From Candidatus Nanoarchaeia archaeon (GTDB lineage: Archaea; Nanoarchaeota; Nanoarchaeia; SCGC-AAA011-G17; JAFCDX01), in the NCBI GenBank assembly GCA_028717785.1, contig JAQUND010000013.1, positions 12,065 to 38,973 on the forward strand: 26,909 nucleotides of DNA. The letters run 5' to 3'. The translations under genes were made by a program, and so were the position numbers. Below the pieces are notes generated by a model. The model made no database searches. It worked only from the letters and a program-made list of their open reading frames with translations, and had not been told where the DNA came from. This document shows, in pieces, positions 11,604 through 19,572 of the stretch; position 1 is the first letter of the stretch, and each line of letters opens with the position of its first letter.

Positions 11604-12597
11604 GGCTTTCCCATTCACATCCTATTGATGTCCAATTTAGATTTTTTACAAAATTTTTGTTATGATAATATGAATATGTTTTATTAAAATAAGATTTTAT
11701 TGTTTGCGTTAAATTTGTTGTTGTTATAGAAAAATTTTTAGAAACAATATTGGAAAGTATTTCTGATTTTCCGCATATTAGAGGCGTGCCAACAACTATA
11801 GCTTCTAAAGCTGATACGCAACATGTTTCAAGATTTTCGGGCAAAGGATTTGCTATACATACTGATGCTGTACAAAGTTCTTTTGCTAATTTTTTTGCGT
11901 TTAAACTTCCAAGAAAAAAAACATTTTTACTGTTTTCTAGCAAAGTTTCACAATATTTTTTATATTGTTTGTCTGTATAACCATATAGATTAAAAGACCC
12001 GCAACAGTAAAAATTGTATTTAGTTAATTCTTGCGCAGTTTTTAAAACTAATGATAAGCCTTTTGTTCTTGAAAACGAACCTATATATAAGATCTTGTTT
12101 TTCTCTGGGCACCAAGTACAATTAAAAAACTCGTTTCTTACACCATTATAAATGCCTATGATTTTATTAGTGTTATAGTGTTTGTTATAATAAGTTGCAG
12201 CTTCTGGACTTGGAGCAACAATTAAAGATGTTTTTAACAATGATTCAATTGGAAACCTAAAATCAAGTTCGTTAGGATGATTTTGTTGCCAGAATATAGT
12301 TTTACAATCAAATTTATATTCGATTAAAATCGTTGGGTTACCTGAAATAATTAAAATATCGGGATTAAATATTTTTATATGAATAATTACTTCAATATAA
12401 CTTTGGAAAGGTATGTATTCGACTTTATCAAAATATTGTTGTTTTATTTGAGGAGCAATTACTTTTATAATATGTTTTTTTGAAAGCTCTTGTGCAAGAC
12501 AAACAACGCTACTTTCAGTTCCCGCTAAACCCTTTTGTTCTAATATTAAGGGATTTAGTTCTTTTAATTCTGTTTCTCTAAATATAAGTATTTTCAT
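11584..12597 (-). CDS. GT4-family glycosyltransferase (GT-B)
   Basis: Predicted nucleotide-sugar glycosyltransferase, 337 aa, both Rossmann halves present. The N half has the acceptor-side KGLAGTESSVVCLAQEL. The C half starts near KILYIGSFSRTKGLSLVLKTA, the typical donor-domain entry, and contains FLGSLNAKKLAKELCTASVC and PENLETCCVSALEAIVVGTP, where the Glu of ENLE and the EA before the helix match the EX7E region. Phages use such enzymes to modify DNA, virion proteins or host surface glycans; the substrate cannot be read here. No clear ribosome binding site before ATG 12597. Confidence 0.88.
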   Translation of the reverse strand: MKILIFRETELKELNPLILEQKGLAGTESSVVCLAQELSKKHIIKVIAPQIKQQYFDKVEYIPFQSYIEVIIHIKIFNPDILIISGNPTILIEYKFDCKTIFWQQNHPNELDFRFPIESLLKTSLIVAPSPEAATYYNKHYNTNKIIGIYNGVRNEFFNCTWCPEKNKILYIGSFSRTKGLSLVLKTAQELTKYNFYCCGSFNLYGYTDKQYKKYCETLLENSKNVFFLGSLNAKKLAKELCTASVCIANPLPENLETCCVSALEAIVVGTPLICGKSEILSNIVSKNFSITTTNLTQTIKSYFNKTYSYYHNKNFVKNLNWTSIGCEWESLFKQLF

Positions 12598-12668
12598 TTT
12601 TATCAGATTATTTAGTGTATTGTAATATTAAAATATATAATTTGGTTTTAAAGGAGAAATAAAGAAAA

Positions 12669-13019
12669 ATGAATAGTAAATTAAAATTTTTAACTGGTTA
12701 TAATTCAGAATTAAAACCAGAAGAAGAATTTTTACAAAAACACTTTGATTATTCTGATATTGTCAAAATATCAGACACGCATTATAATTTAAAAGGTAAA
12801 TTACTTTCTATATGGCAAAGTTTTTTGGTCGATGAAGAGTTTAAGCTTATAGAAGATATAGAAGAAAATAAACATCCTTTTAAAATAAAATCAAAGACAG
12901 ATAGAATCATAATTGTAGAACTAGATAATAAACAGATTGCTCTTAATATAACTACTTTAATGAATCTTGCATTTAGAGAAGGTGCAAAAAAAATAATAGA
13001 GATTTTAAAAACTGTATAA
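12669..13019 (+). CDS. Hypothetical 116-aa protein
   Basis: Unrecognised soluble protein with an acidic, helix-rich sequence and a C-terminal helix (LNITTLMNLAFREGAKKIIE). GGAGAAATAAAGAAAA gives a ribosome binding site at somewhat long spacing before ATG 12669. Divergent from the glycosyltransferase. Confidence 0.72.
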   Translation: MNSKLKFLTGYNSELKPEEEFLQKHFDYSDIVKISDTHYNLKGKLLSIWQSFLVDEEFKLIEDIEENKHPFKIKSKTDRIIIVELDNKQIALNITTLMNLAFREGAKKIIEILKTV

Positions 13020-13020
13020 A

Positions 13021-13215
13021 CTAAGCCTTATTTTTTTTATTTTTTTTTGCAACTTTAATTTGTTCTATCTCTTTTTCTTTTTTTTTAATATCTTTATTTT
13101 GTTGTTCTATTGACTTAGAGTAAGAACATGATTCTAGTGATATAGGAATTTTTTTAATTATTTCTAGTATACCACAATCTATATGTCTTGTACATTTTGT
13201 AAAAGGACAATTCAT
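13021..13215 (-). CDS. Small Cys-containing protein, 64 aa
   Basis: The N half holds five Cys (CPFTKC, CGIL, ESCSYS) spaced like a metal site, and the C half is a highly charged Lys-rich helix (KDIKKKEKEIEQIKVAKKNK) that could bind nucleic acid. AAGGAT precedes ATG 13215. It is cotranscribed with the Cys-rich protein just upstream (2-nt gap), which has a similar pattern, so the two may work together. Confidence 0.7.
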   Translation of the reverse strand: MNCPFTKCTRHIDCGILEIIKKIPISLESCSYSKSIEQQNKDIKKKEKEIEQIKVAKKNKKNKA

Positions 13216-13217
13216 TT

Positions 13218-13430
13218 TTAATCCTTAATTGTTGACCTTAATAGTTCTCCAGCAGCATTAAGACCACATTCAAATACATTACAATAATCTTCTTTAGGAC
13301 ATCCTTGTACAGAAAGGCAGATTTTTCTTACAAAGATTTCAGCTGTAGATTTTGAGAGATTTTGTAAAGCAATACAATTATTAATATCAACTATTACATT
13401 AGATTTTGGACAAATCAACATGTTTTTCAT
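13218..13430 (-). CDS. Small Cys-rich protein, 70 aa
   Basis: Six Cys: MLICPKS, NNCIAL, KICLSVQGCPKEDYC and FECG. The spacing CxxxxxxCxxxxxC with flanking Cys suggests a zinc or iron-sulfur site. GAGGAAA precedes ATG 13430. First of a two-gene unit with 13021-13215. I do not know the family. Confidence 0.7.
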   Translation of the reverse strand: MKNMLICPKSNVIVDINNCIALQNLSKSTAEIFVRKICLSVQGCPKEDYCNVFECGLNAAGELLRSTIKD

Positions 13431-13538
13431 TTTTTCCTCTTTTGTTTACATTAATAATATCGAAATAATTATTATTATCTGCCTTAAATAAAACATATAA
13501 AAAACTTTTATTACAGTTTTTATATTTATTTAAAATAA

Positions 13539-13850
13539 ATGAAACAAAATAAATCGCAGTATGATGCAAATGATGATCCTAACTCTGAACAATATTTATC
13601 GTTAAATTCAGCGCCTTGGTTAACAAAACATATAGCTTCATTACTTGCATTATTATCTCTTTTTTTAACTTTTATTTTGTTTTTTGTTTTAATTTTTGTC
13701 TCATTTGAAGAAACAAAAAAAGATGTTATAATTTATATTCTTGGCGTTTTATCAGCCATAGTTGCACAAGTTTTTCAATTTTATTTTGGTTCTTCAAAAG
13801 ATTCTGAAGTTAAAAACAGAATGCTACACAAGCATGTAAGTAAGTCTTAA
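13539..13850 (+). CDS. Two-TM membrane protein, holin-like
   Basis: 103 aa with two predicted transmembrane helices: HIASLLALLSLFLTFILFFV onwards (about 31-55) and VIIYILGVLSAIVAQVFQFY (about 64-83), then FGSSKDSEVKNRML. Short size, two or three helices and a polar FGSS...K tail are common in phage holins. A gene for the lysin lies 12 kb away, so this is a suggestion only. No strong ribosome binding site; GTTTTTATATTT lies ~20 nt upstream. Confidence 0.75.
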   Translation: MKQNKSQYDANDDPNSEQYLSLNSAPWLTKHIASLLALLSLFLTFILFFVLIFVSFEETKKDVIIYILGVLSAIVAQVFQFYFGSSKDSEVKNRMLHKHVSKS

Positions 13851-13911
13851 TTTTTTCTTGTTTTTATATTATATTTCTTTTAAGACATAATAGTTTATTA
13901 CATAAAAAGGA

Positions 13912-14286
13912 ATGGCATTAATAATAATGAGCTTGAAAGAAAAAACAGAAAAACAGTTGACAACTGATTTAAATAAACTTTCGTCTATAGACGAAACGAT
14001 TATAATGTCAATAATAAAAGAAGCACGTTATATATCCGAGTTTGATAAGATCGCAGATTTAAAAATGAATATAAAACAGACATGGATAAATTCGCAAAAA
14101 AATATTGATATGTTTTCAAAGAAAATGAAATTATGGTTAAACAATTATTTGACGAGAAATAAATCTCCTATAGATAGGAAAAACTTAAGAGAAGCTATTT
14201 TTGAAGCTACAGATAGTGAAGCAATATTAGGGTATAAAAATAACGAATGGGTTATAGTAAAAGCGCCTTCAAAAATTACAGTTTAA
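13912..14286 (+). CDS. Hypothetical 124-aa protein
   Basis: Unrecognised, helical and charged (KEKTEKQLTTDLNKLSSIDE, then RNKSPIDRKNLREAIFEATD). AAAAGGA directly abuts ATG 13912, so the in-frame ATG 13927 (MSLKEK, 119 aa), 15 nt past the ribosome binding site, is an alternative; neither spacing is ideal. Converges with the 14276 gene, overlapping 11 nt. Confidence 0.7.
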   Translation: MALIIMSLKEKTEKQLTTDLNKLSSIDETIIMSIIKEARYISEFDKIADLKMNIKQTWINSQKNIDMFSKKMKLWLNNYLTRNKSPIDRKNLREAIFEATDSEAILGYKNNEWVIVKAPSKITV

Positions 14287-14737
14287 TTATAAGACAATTT
14301 CTCTTAGGTATATCTTCAAATGTTAATGTTTTATTAAAAAATTTATTTGTTATATTTATAATTTGCTCTTCGTTATAAAAATCGAATGATAAATAGATTT
14401 CATTATTATTAGCTATAGGTTGTATTTTCCCAGACACTTGGAACGCAGGTGGAAGAAGTAGGTCAATATCAGATTTGTATTCTCTTCCATCCCAAATTAA
14501 AATAGGAATTGTAGGATTTATTTTATGTATTTTTTCAGCTGCACTTTGACCACGCATTCCATTAAATGTTTTCCCATACACATTCCATACATCCATATAA
14601 ATACAAAGCTTTGTCAATTGATTTAGTTTTGTATACGCTATAATTTGTTCAAAATTGTATTCGAATTTAGTTGTTTTATTTATATTTAATTGTAATTGTG
14701 TGCATAATTCGGGAGAACCAGAAGTAAGAATATTCAT
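14276..14737 (-). CDS. Degenerate response-regulator receiver-like protein
   Basis: 153 aa with a central CheY-like pattern: LCIYMDVWNVYGKT with Asp where a phosphoacceptor would sit, then GQSAAEKIHKINPTIPILIW, like the helix and strand that follow the phosphosite. The N-terminal acidic pair and the late Lys are not clear, so it may not be phosphorylated. Strong AAGGAGG ahead of ATG 14737. It is divergent from the receiver-HD-GYP gene, 390 nt away, which suggests a linked signalling role. Confidence 0.6.
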   Translation of the reverse strand: MNILTSGSPELCTQLQLNINKTTKFEYNFEQIIAYTKLNQLTKLCIYMDVWNVYGKTFNGMRGQSAAEKIHKINPTIPILIWDGREYKSDIDLLLPPAFQVSGKIQPIANNNEIYLSFDFYNEEQIINITNKFFNKTLTFEDIPKRNCLIIKL

Positions 14738-15127
14738 AATTTCCTCCTTAATATTATGATATCAGATGCAATTTTAATTTTTGCCAAATTTAAAAAAATC
14801 ATTGTTTAATTAATAAAATCGTTTTTTAAGCATATAATTACCAAATTAAAAAATAAAAAGTTGTTTTTTGTTGCTTATCTTGTGTTATAATTAAAATAAA
14901 ATTATTTTCCTGCAAATCTAAATTCACTAAAAATTTTATTAATTCCTTCTAAATTTAAATTTAAAGCAGAAAAAACTGCTAAAAAGTAAAACAATAATTC
15001 ATATTTCGATAAAAATATTTTAATGTTATTATTAGAAAATGAACATAAAAAGTTTAGTAATATAATAATACATTGAAATTATTAAACTAATTTATGAAAG
15101 TGTAGTGGCTTATACTTTAAAAAGACA
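14738..15127. other. 390-nt AT-rich intergenic region
   Basis: It separates divergent receiver-like and HD-GYP genes and so must hold promoters both ways. On the minus strand AAATTTGGCAAAAATT then GATATCATAAT precede the 14737 gene. A minus frame ending at 14902 reads ELLFYFLAVFSALNLNLEGI in its middle but has no good start codon. ATGAAAGTGTA at 15094-15104 is echoed by ATGAAAGCGTA before the 16306 gene. Confidence 0.35.
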
Positions 15128-16180
15128 ATGTCTATGTTAAAAGCAAATAATTTTGATAATTCTCAATTCTTAATGAATTTAACTGTTTTAGTAGTTGATG
15201 ATGACTTGAATCAACTTGAGATTTTAAAAGACTTCATAGGAGATCATGGAGGTCATTGTCTTGTTGCTGACTCTTTTTTAAAATCAATTGATTATATCGA
15301 AAGTTATCAATTTGATGTTGTAATTTGCGATATTTGTTTATCTGATAGTTATACAGGTTTTGATTTTGTCGATAAAGCAAGTGAAATTGATCCTGAACTT
15401 ACTGTTATTTTATCTACAGCTTTTGATACTGATCAGTTTATAAAAACTATTATTAAAAAAAATATATATGCATTTTTAAACAAACCATATAAATTAATGG
15501 CATTAGGTTTATTATTGTTACAAGGTTCGAGGAATACAAGAAATTTAAGAAGAAATACGCATGTTTCTGAAAATCTTCGAACAAAAATTGTTTCAATAAA
15601 GAAAGAAAGCGATAAAATTTTCTTTAACACTTTAACGTCTTTAACTAATGCATTGGAACAAAAAGATGAATATACAAAAAACCATTCAGAAATGGTTGGA
15701 TGTCTTTCAGAAAAAATATGTTTAGAATATACTAATGATAAGCATTTTACAGAAGATGTTTCTATTTCTGGTAGATTACATGATATAGGCAAAATAGGAA
15801 TCAAAGATGAAATTTTATTTAAAAAAGAAAAGCTTACTTCTAAAGAATATGAAATAATTAAAAAACATCCTGAAATGTCATATAAAATTGTTCAACCTGT
15901 AGATACCGAGGGTAAAATTAGTTCTTATGTTCTTCATCATCATGAAAGATGGAATGGTGAGGGTTATCCACATAAATTAAAAGATAAATTTATTCCTTTG
16001 GGTGCAAGGATTCTTGCTGTAGCTGATACTTTTAATGCTTTAGTTTCAAGTAGACCTTATAGGAAAGCTCAAGACACAGAATATGCTTTAAACATTTTGT
16101 TTGATGGGAAATCTATCGAATTTGATCCTGAAATTGTAGATATCTTATATAAAATTGTTAAAACAAATAGAGTTCATTAA
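15128..16180 (+). CDS. Response regulator with HD-GYP c-di-GMP phosphodiesterase domain
   Basis: 350 aa. Receiver domain ~18-135: LVVDDD (acidic pocket Asp24-25), VVICDICLSD (phospho-Asp68), STAFD, and FLNKP with Lys119. HD-GYP domain ~165-350: NHSEMV, GRLHDIGKIGI (HD 218-219), KKHPEMSYKI, HHHERWNGEGYP (HHE 271-273, GYP 279-281), and a late VADTFNALVSSRPYR. All catalytic residues are present, so it should hydrolyse cyclic di-GMP on a phosphorylation cue. Such proteins are rarely seen in phages; it may alter host motility or biofilm state, or hydrolyse a defence cyclic nucleotide. No clear ribosome binding site before ATG 15128 or 15134. Confidence 0.92.
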   Translation: MSMLKANNFDNSQFLMNLTVLVVDDDLNQLEILKDFIGDHGGHCLVADSFLKSIDYIESYQFDVVICDICLSDSYTGFDFVDKASEIDPELTVILSTAFDTDQFIKTIIKKNIYAFLNKPYKLMALGLLLLQGSRNTRNLRRNTHVSENLRTKIVSIKKESDKIFFNTLTSLTNALEQKDEYTKNHSEMVGCLSEKICLEYTNDKHFTEDVSISGRLHDIGKIGIKDEILFKKEKLTSKEYEIIKKHPEMSYKIVQPVDTEGKISSYVLHHHERWNGEGYPHKLKDKFIPLGARILAVADTFNALVSSRPYRKAQDTEYALNILFDGKSIEFDPEIVDILYKIVKTNRVH

Positions 16181-16305
16181 TTTTATTACGTTTTTATTTT
16201 TGGCACATTTTTTTAAAACTTTTGTTATTCTTATAGCAAAGATAACATTTATTTAATATTAAACAGTATATTTAAATAAACAAATTAATGAAAGCGTAAT
16301 ATATT
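16181..16305 (+). promoter_or_regulatory. Intergenic promoter-like region
   Basis: It contains CGTTTTTATTTTTGGCAC, ATTCTTATAGCAAAG and ATGAAAGCGTAATATATT just before the DUF932-type gene. The last element resembles one upstream of 15128. Weak evidence. Confidence 0.25.
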
Positions 16306-17229
16306 ATGAGTAGAAAAATTTGGCTTAGTTTAGGTAAATCTTTACCTAAAACTACAAAAACAGCAATGGCAGCCATTAAAAAATCTGAGTTGTCATGGAA
16401 TGTTATACATAAAGAAATTAAAATTGTAGGTGGAATTAAGATACCTGACAAAGTTGCTATTGTCAGAGAAGATACAGGCAATGTTCTTGGTGTTGTTAAT
16501 TCTTCATATAAAAGTATACAAAATTATAATGTTTTCGCTTTTTTAGATAAATTTGTTCAATCTGGTAATGCTTCATATTATGCTGCTGGATACATAGGAA
16601 AAGGTGAAAAGATTTGGTTAATTTTAAAACTTAATGACGAAATAGTTCTTTCAAATAATGATATTATTGAAAAACACATACTTTTTTCTAATGCGCATGA
16701 TGGTCGAGGCGCTATAAGAGCTTATTTCTTGCCTTTAAGAAAGTCTTCACAAACTCTTTTAAATATTTATTTTGGTAAAAGAGTTGAACAGGGAATACAA
16801 ATGAGACATATAGGAAAAATAGAGCAACGTATGTCTGAAGCTAAAAATATTTTTGATCTTTCAGAACAATATTACAAAAAATTTCAAGATAACATAGAAA
16901 CAATTTATAATTCTTATTTAACTAATGCAAAAACTGAAATGTTTTTAGAATCTTGTTTTCAAACATATAGTATAAATTCTACAAGAACTCAGAATACGTT
17001 AAATAAAATAAAAGAATTTTATAAACAAGAAACACATGCTTTTAAGAATGCAAATTCAGCATGGGCATGGTTCAATTCTGTTGTAGATTATATTGATTAT
17101 AACAGACTGTCAAAAGGAAAAGACAATATTGATAGAACTTCTAATCATCTTGAATCTTTATTTTGGGGTTCGGGACTTTTACTTAAACAAAAAGCTTGGG
17201 AAGCTATTTCAACGATTATAAAAATATGA
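16306..17229 (+). CDS. DUF932-type phage/plasmid protein
   Basis: 307 aa matching the phage/plasmid-related DUF932 family pattern: VAIVREDTGNVLGVVNSSYK and NVFAFLDKFV near the N third, ILFSNAHDGRGAIRAYFLPL in the middle with the typical shared strand-loop, and a helical C-terminal half ending NHLESLFWGSGLLLKQKAWE. The molecular function of the family is not established. It ends in TGA overlapping the next gene's ATG (ATGA), so the two are translationally coupled. Confidence 0.85.
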   Translation: MSRKIWLSLGKSLPKTTKTAMAAIKKSELSWNVIHKEIKIVGGIKIPDKVAIVREDTGNVLGVVNSSYKSIQNYNVFAFLDKFVQSGNASYYAAGYIGKGEKIWLILKLNDEIVLSNNDIIEKHILFSNAHDGRGAIRAYFLPLRKSSQTLLNIYFGKRVEQGIQMRHIGKIEQRMSEAKNIFDLSEQYYKKFQDNIETIYNSYLTNAKTEMFLESCFQTYSINSTRTQNTLNKIKEFYKQETHAFKNANSAWAWFNSVVDYIDYNRLSKGKDNIDRTSNHLESLFWGSGLLLKQKAWEAISTIIKI

Positions 17230-17903
17230 AAAATTATTATTATACAGACAAATTAGGGAATTTAAAAAAGTTTGTTTTTTGCACAAGAGGTTGTTCAGAG
17301 ACTTATAAACAAGAAGATGTAGGAATTTCGATTTTTAAAGCAGAAAAACTATACTTATGTTATAAATGTATAAGAGATCTAGGGTTAGATCAAAAAATAT
17401 TTTTACAGGAAAAAGTTTGTGATTATGAAAAAATTATTTCAGAGCAAAACGAAGATGATTTTGAAACAAGAAATAATATAACGCATGATGTTGTAGAAAA
17501 CGATATAGAAGAAGAGACAATAGAAAACGATATAGAAGAAGAGACAATAGAAAACGATATAGAAGAAGAGACAACAAAAAATAATATTAATGAAATATTA
17601 GAAACTAAGAAAAAAAATAAGAGTGATACTATAAAAACTAAAAACATTATAAATAATATTGAAGAACAAACAAATTTTTATGCAATTGTTATCAAATGTA
17701 AAGATAACACATATTATTGTGGTACAACTTCGAATATTGAAAAATCTATTAAATACCATAATAATGGTTCTATGTCGGCATATACTAAACCAAAATTCAG
17801 AAGACCCGTAACATTAGTAGAATATAAGAACGCTTCTTCTTTAGAAGAATCTAAAAATATAAAAGAAAAATTTAAACTTATTTATAAATGTCAAGAGAAT
17901 TAA
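17226..17903 (+). CDS. GIY-YIG-like protein with N-terminal Cys motif
   Basis: Start ATG 17226 overlaps the DUF932 stop. The N-terminal ~55 residues carry CTRGC and LCYKC, a likely zinc site. An acidic linker includes three perfect 9-residue repeats (IENDIEEET; 17494-17574). The C-terminal ~75 residues resemble a GIY-YIG domain: FYAIVIKCKDNTYYCGTTSN, then KYHNNGSMSAYT, RRPVTLVEY and a Glu-containing helix. The catalytic Arg position after the CGTT strand reads IEKSIKYH with no Arg, so nuclease activity is doubtful. It may bind or nick nucleic acid. Confidence 0.72.
   Translation: MKNYYYTDKLGNLKKFVFCTRGCSETYKQEDVGISIFKAEKLYLCYKCIRDLGLDQKIFLQEKVCDYEKIISEQNEDDFETRNNITHDVVENDIEEETIENDIEEETIENDIEEETTKNNINEILETKKKNKSDTIKTKNIINNIEEQTNFYAIVIKCKDNTYYCGTTSNIEKSIKYHNNGSMSAYTKPKFRRPVTLVEYKNASSLEESKNIKEKFKLIYKCQEN
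17494..17574 (+). repeat. Three perfect 27-nt tandem repeats
   Basis: The unit begins TAGAAAACGATATAGAAG and is copied exactly three times in frame within the GIY-YIG-like gene. Exact identity of all copies, with no synonymous drift, points to recent expansion; copy number may vary among relatives. Confidence 0.95.
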
Positions 17904-18596
17904 ATGTTATGTGAAAATTGTTCAAATTTTTTATCTATTCTGGATTTAAATAGCGTAGAATGGGATAATGAAGTTGAAGAGTTTATTTTTATTTGTCCCT
18001 TTTGTCAAAAAGAGTCTAAATTAGTATCATTTTTGTTCGAACAAGGTCATATTAATATTCATTATTTAGAATTAATTGCTTTAGATACTGAAGAACTTAA
18101 TCAAGAAAAATATTTAGACTATATTCCTGATTTACAAAAAGATTTTTTGATTTCACACTTGTCTTCTTGTTCTTTATGCTCATATAAATTAGAAACAATG
18201 AGACTTAATAAGATTTATCAAAAATTTGAATTTAATGAGAATAGTTATACTTTTTTTATGTCTAAGGCTAAATCTGTATCTAAAACTTTAGATCAATTTG
18301 ATATTAAAATCGTAAATAATACTATTGAAAGTTTTTTATATAATAACACAAAATATTATTTGTTTCAAAAAAATTTGATTTATTATAAAAATATAGATAA
18401 TTCATTTTATTCATGTTATTTTATTGAATTAAACAAATATATTATTGGTATGGTTTCTTTTATTAAATCAAAAAAAATAATTTTATTAGATAAGATTTGG
18501 CTTAAACCCAAAGAAATAATTTTAAAAGAAAAAAAAATTATTAACAACTTAAAATGCTCTGATATAAAAATCTTATTTGGGTTGACTAATAAATAA
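17904..18596 (+). CDS. Hypothetical 230-aa zinc-finger-like protein
   Basis: It starts immediately after the preceding stop. N-terminal CENC and FICPFC form a treble-clef-like Cys4 pair, and SSCSLCSY at ~90 may add more ligands; the rest is Lys/Ile/Phe-rich with no known motif (SCYFIELNKYIIGMVSFIKS). Likely cotranscribed with the two genes before it. Function unknown. Confidence 0.7.
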   Translation: MLCENCSNFLSILDLNSVEWDNEVEEFIFICPFCQKESKLVSFLFEQGHINIHYLELIALDTEELNQEKYLDYIPDLQKDFLISHLSSCSLCSYKLETMRLNKIYQKFEFNENSYTFFMSKAKSVSKTLDQFDIKIVNNTIESFLYNNTKYYLFQKNLIYYKNIDNSFYSCYFIELNKYIIGMVSFIKSKKIILLDKIWLKPKEIILKEKKIINNLKCSDIKILFGLTNK

Positions 18597-18635
18597 GAAT
18601 TATTTTCTATAGTTTTTATAGCATTCTTCTTTTAA
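18594..18635 (+). terminator. Hairpin terminator
   Basis: AAGAAT...CTATA pairs with TATAG.ATTCTT, followed by CTTTT, placed right after the 17904 gene and before the small-protein/radical SAM cassette. Confidence 0.45.
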
Positions 18636-18666
18636 ACTTTTAAATATGGTTTTTAAGGAGGAAAAA

Positions 18667-18894
18667 ATGGGTTTATTAAAACAGAAAGTGATTTTTGATG
18701 CAGGCGTGTCAAATCCTAAAAATGATTATGAAATTAACGATCAAACTGGACGTTTAACAAGTGCACCTAAAAGTCCTTATGCTATTACAGAAACAATTAA
18801 TATTGCTTTTACTTACAACTATGGTGTTCTTGGACCTAACTCAAAAAATCTTAATATTGCAGATGGGGAAAGACGCCCAGGAACTGCAGGATGA
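18667..18894 (+). CDS. Small 75-aa protein of radical SAM cassette
   Basis: Start ATG 18667 has a strong AAGGAGG at ideal spacing. The protein starts GLLKQKVIFDAG and contains YEINDQTGRLTSAPKSPYAI, then FTYNYGVLGPNSKNLNIADG and RRPGTAG at the end. It is Asn/Gly-rich and small. It overlaps the next gene (ATGA). It could be the substrate or precursor of the radical SAM protein three genes downstream, or a beta-rich structural partner; I do not recognise a family. Confidence 0.75.
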   Translation: MGLLKQKVIFDAGVSNPKNDYEINDQTGRLTSAPKSPYAITETINIAFTYNYGVLGPNSKNLNIADGERRPGTAG

Positions 18895-19271
18895 ATGTTT
18901 TAATAACTGATCCAATAACAATTTCTATTAGTTCTGCAAAATTAATTGTTGAAGATAATAATAGGGGAACAATAGAATTTGTTATTTTAGACCAACCTGC
19001 ACGTATTAACATTGAATCATCTAAATACACTTATGATATAGATATAAATGTAGATGATAGAGTACAATTAAAAGAATCTTTTAGTTCTTTTAATGTTGGG
19101 TCTAAGGGTGTAGTGAAAGAAATTATACCTGATAATACTGAAGATAGAGCAAAAGTTTTATTTGACGAAATTATGCCAGATCAAGATATAGATTTAATAA
19201 ATGTTTCTATAAATATGACAAGACCTAAAATTTTAATCGAATTACCTTTGAAGATACTAGAAAAAATATGA
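18891..19271 (+). CDS. Hypothetical 126-aa beta-rich protein
   Basis: Unrecognised. Strand-rich throughout; the middle INVDDRVQLKESFSSFNVGS then KGVVKEIIPD...AKVLFDE resembles an SH3/KOW-like barrel (D-V-L...G..G.V..I......V.FD). It overlaps both neighbours by 4 nt (ATGA), so expression is coupled with the small protein before it and the next gene. Confidence 0.72.
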   Translation: MNVLITDPITISISSAKLIVEDNNRGTIEFVILDQPARINIESSKYTYDIDINVDDRVQLKESFSSFNVGSKGVVKEIIPDNTEDRAKVLFDEIMPDQDIDLINVSINMTRPKILIELPLKILEKI

Positions 19272-19564
19272 CAAACTTAAAAAAAATAGTTGACGAAATA
19301 AACGATTTAAATAAAACAAACTTTGAATCATTTATTTCTGAACAAATTTTGTCAGCTAAATCTAGTTTTAATAACGAACCTTGTTTTTCTTTTTACAATA
19401 AAGATTTTACTATTGACGTTTGGAAACATAATGATGATTTTGATGTAATAAAATCTATTATTTCAAGTTCTAAAAAACAAACAAATAAAGATTTTAAAAA
19501 AAAGATGAAGAAAGAAGACGTTATTAAAACGATACAAAAAGTGATTGATGAAATTTTAGATTAA
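19268..19564 (+). CDS. Hypothetical 98-aa protein
   Basis: Unrecognised, helical and Lys-rich, with FEPC-free sequence except one Cys (NEPCFSFYNKDFTIDVWKHN). The C-terminal 30 residues form a charged helix. It starts in the stop of the previous gene and ends 8 nt before the radical SAM gene, so it belongs to the same cassette. Confidence 0.7.
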   Translation: MTNLKKIVDEINDLNKTNFESFISEQILSAKSSFNNEPCFSFYNKDFTIDVWKHNDDFDVIKSIISSSKKQTNKDFKKKMKKEDVIKTIQKVIDEILD

Positions 19565-19572
19565 CAAAGTAA

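Noticed and set aside
5136..19271. UGA read as glycine throughout the window (code 25)
   Set aside because: Long genes contain no in-frame TGA, and TGA ends several genes in tidy ATGA overlaps. Only the RRM gene shows TGA at a Gly position.
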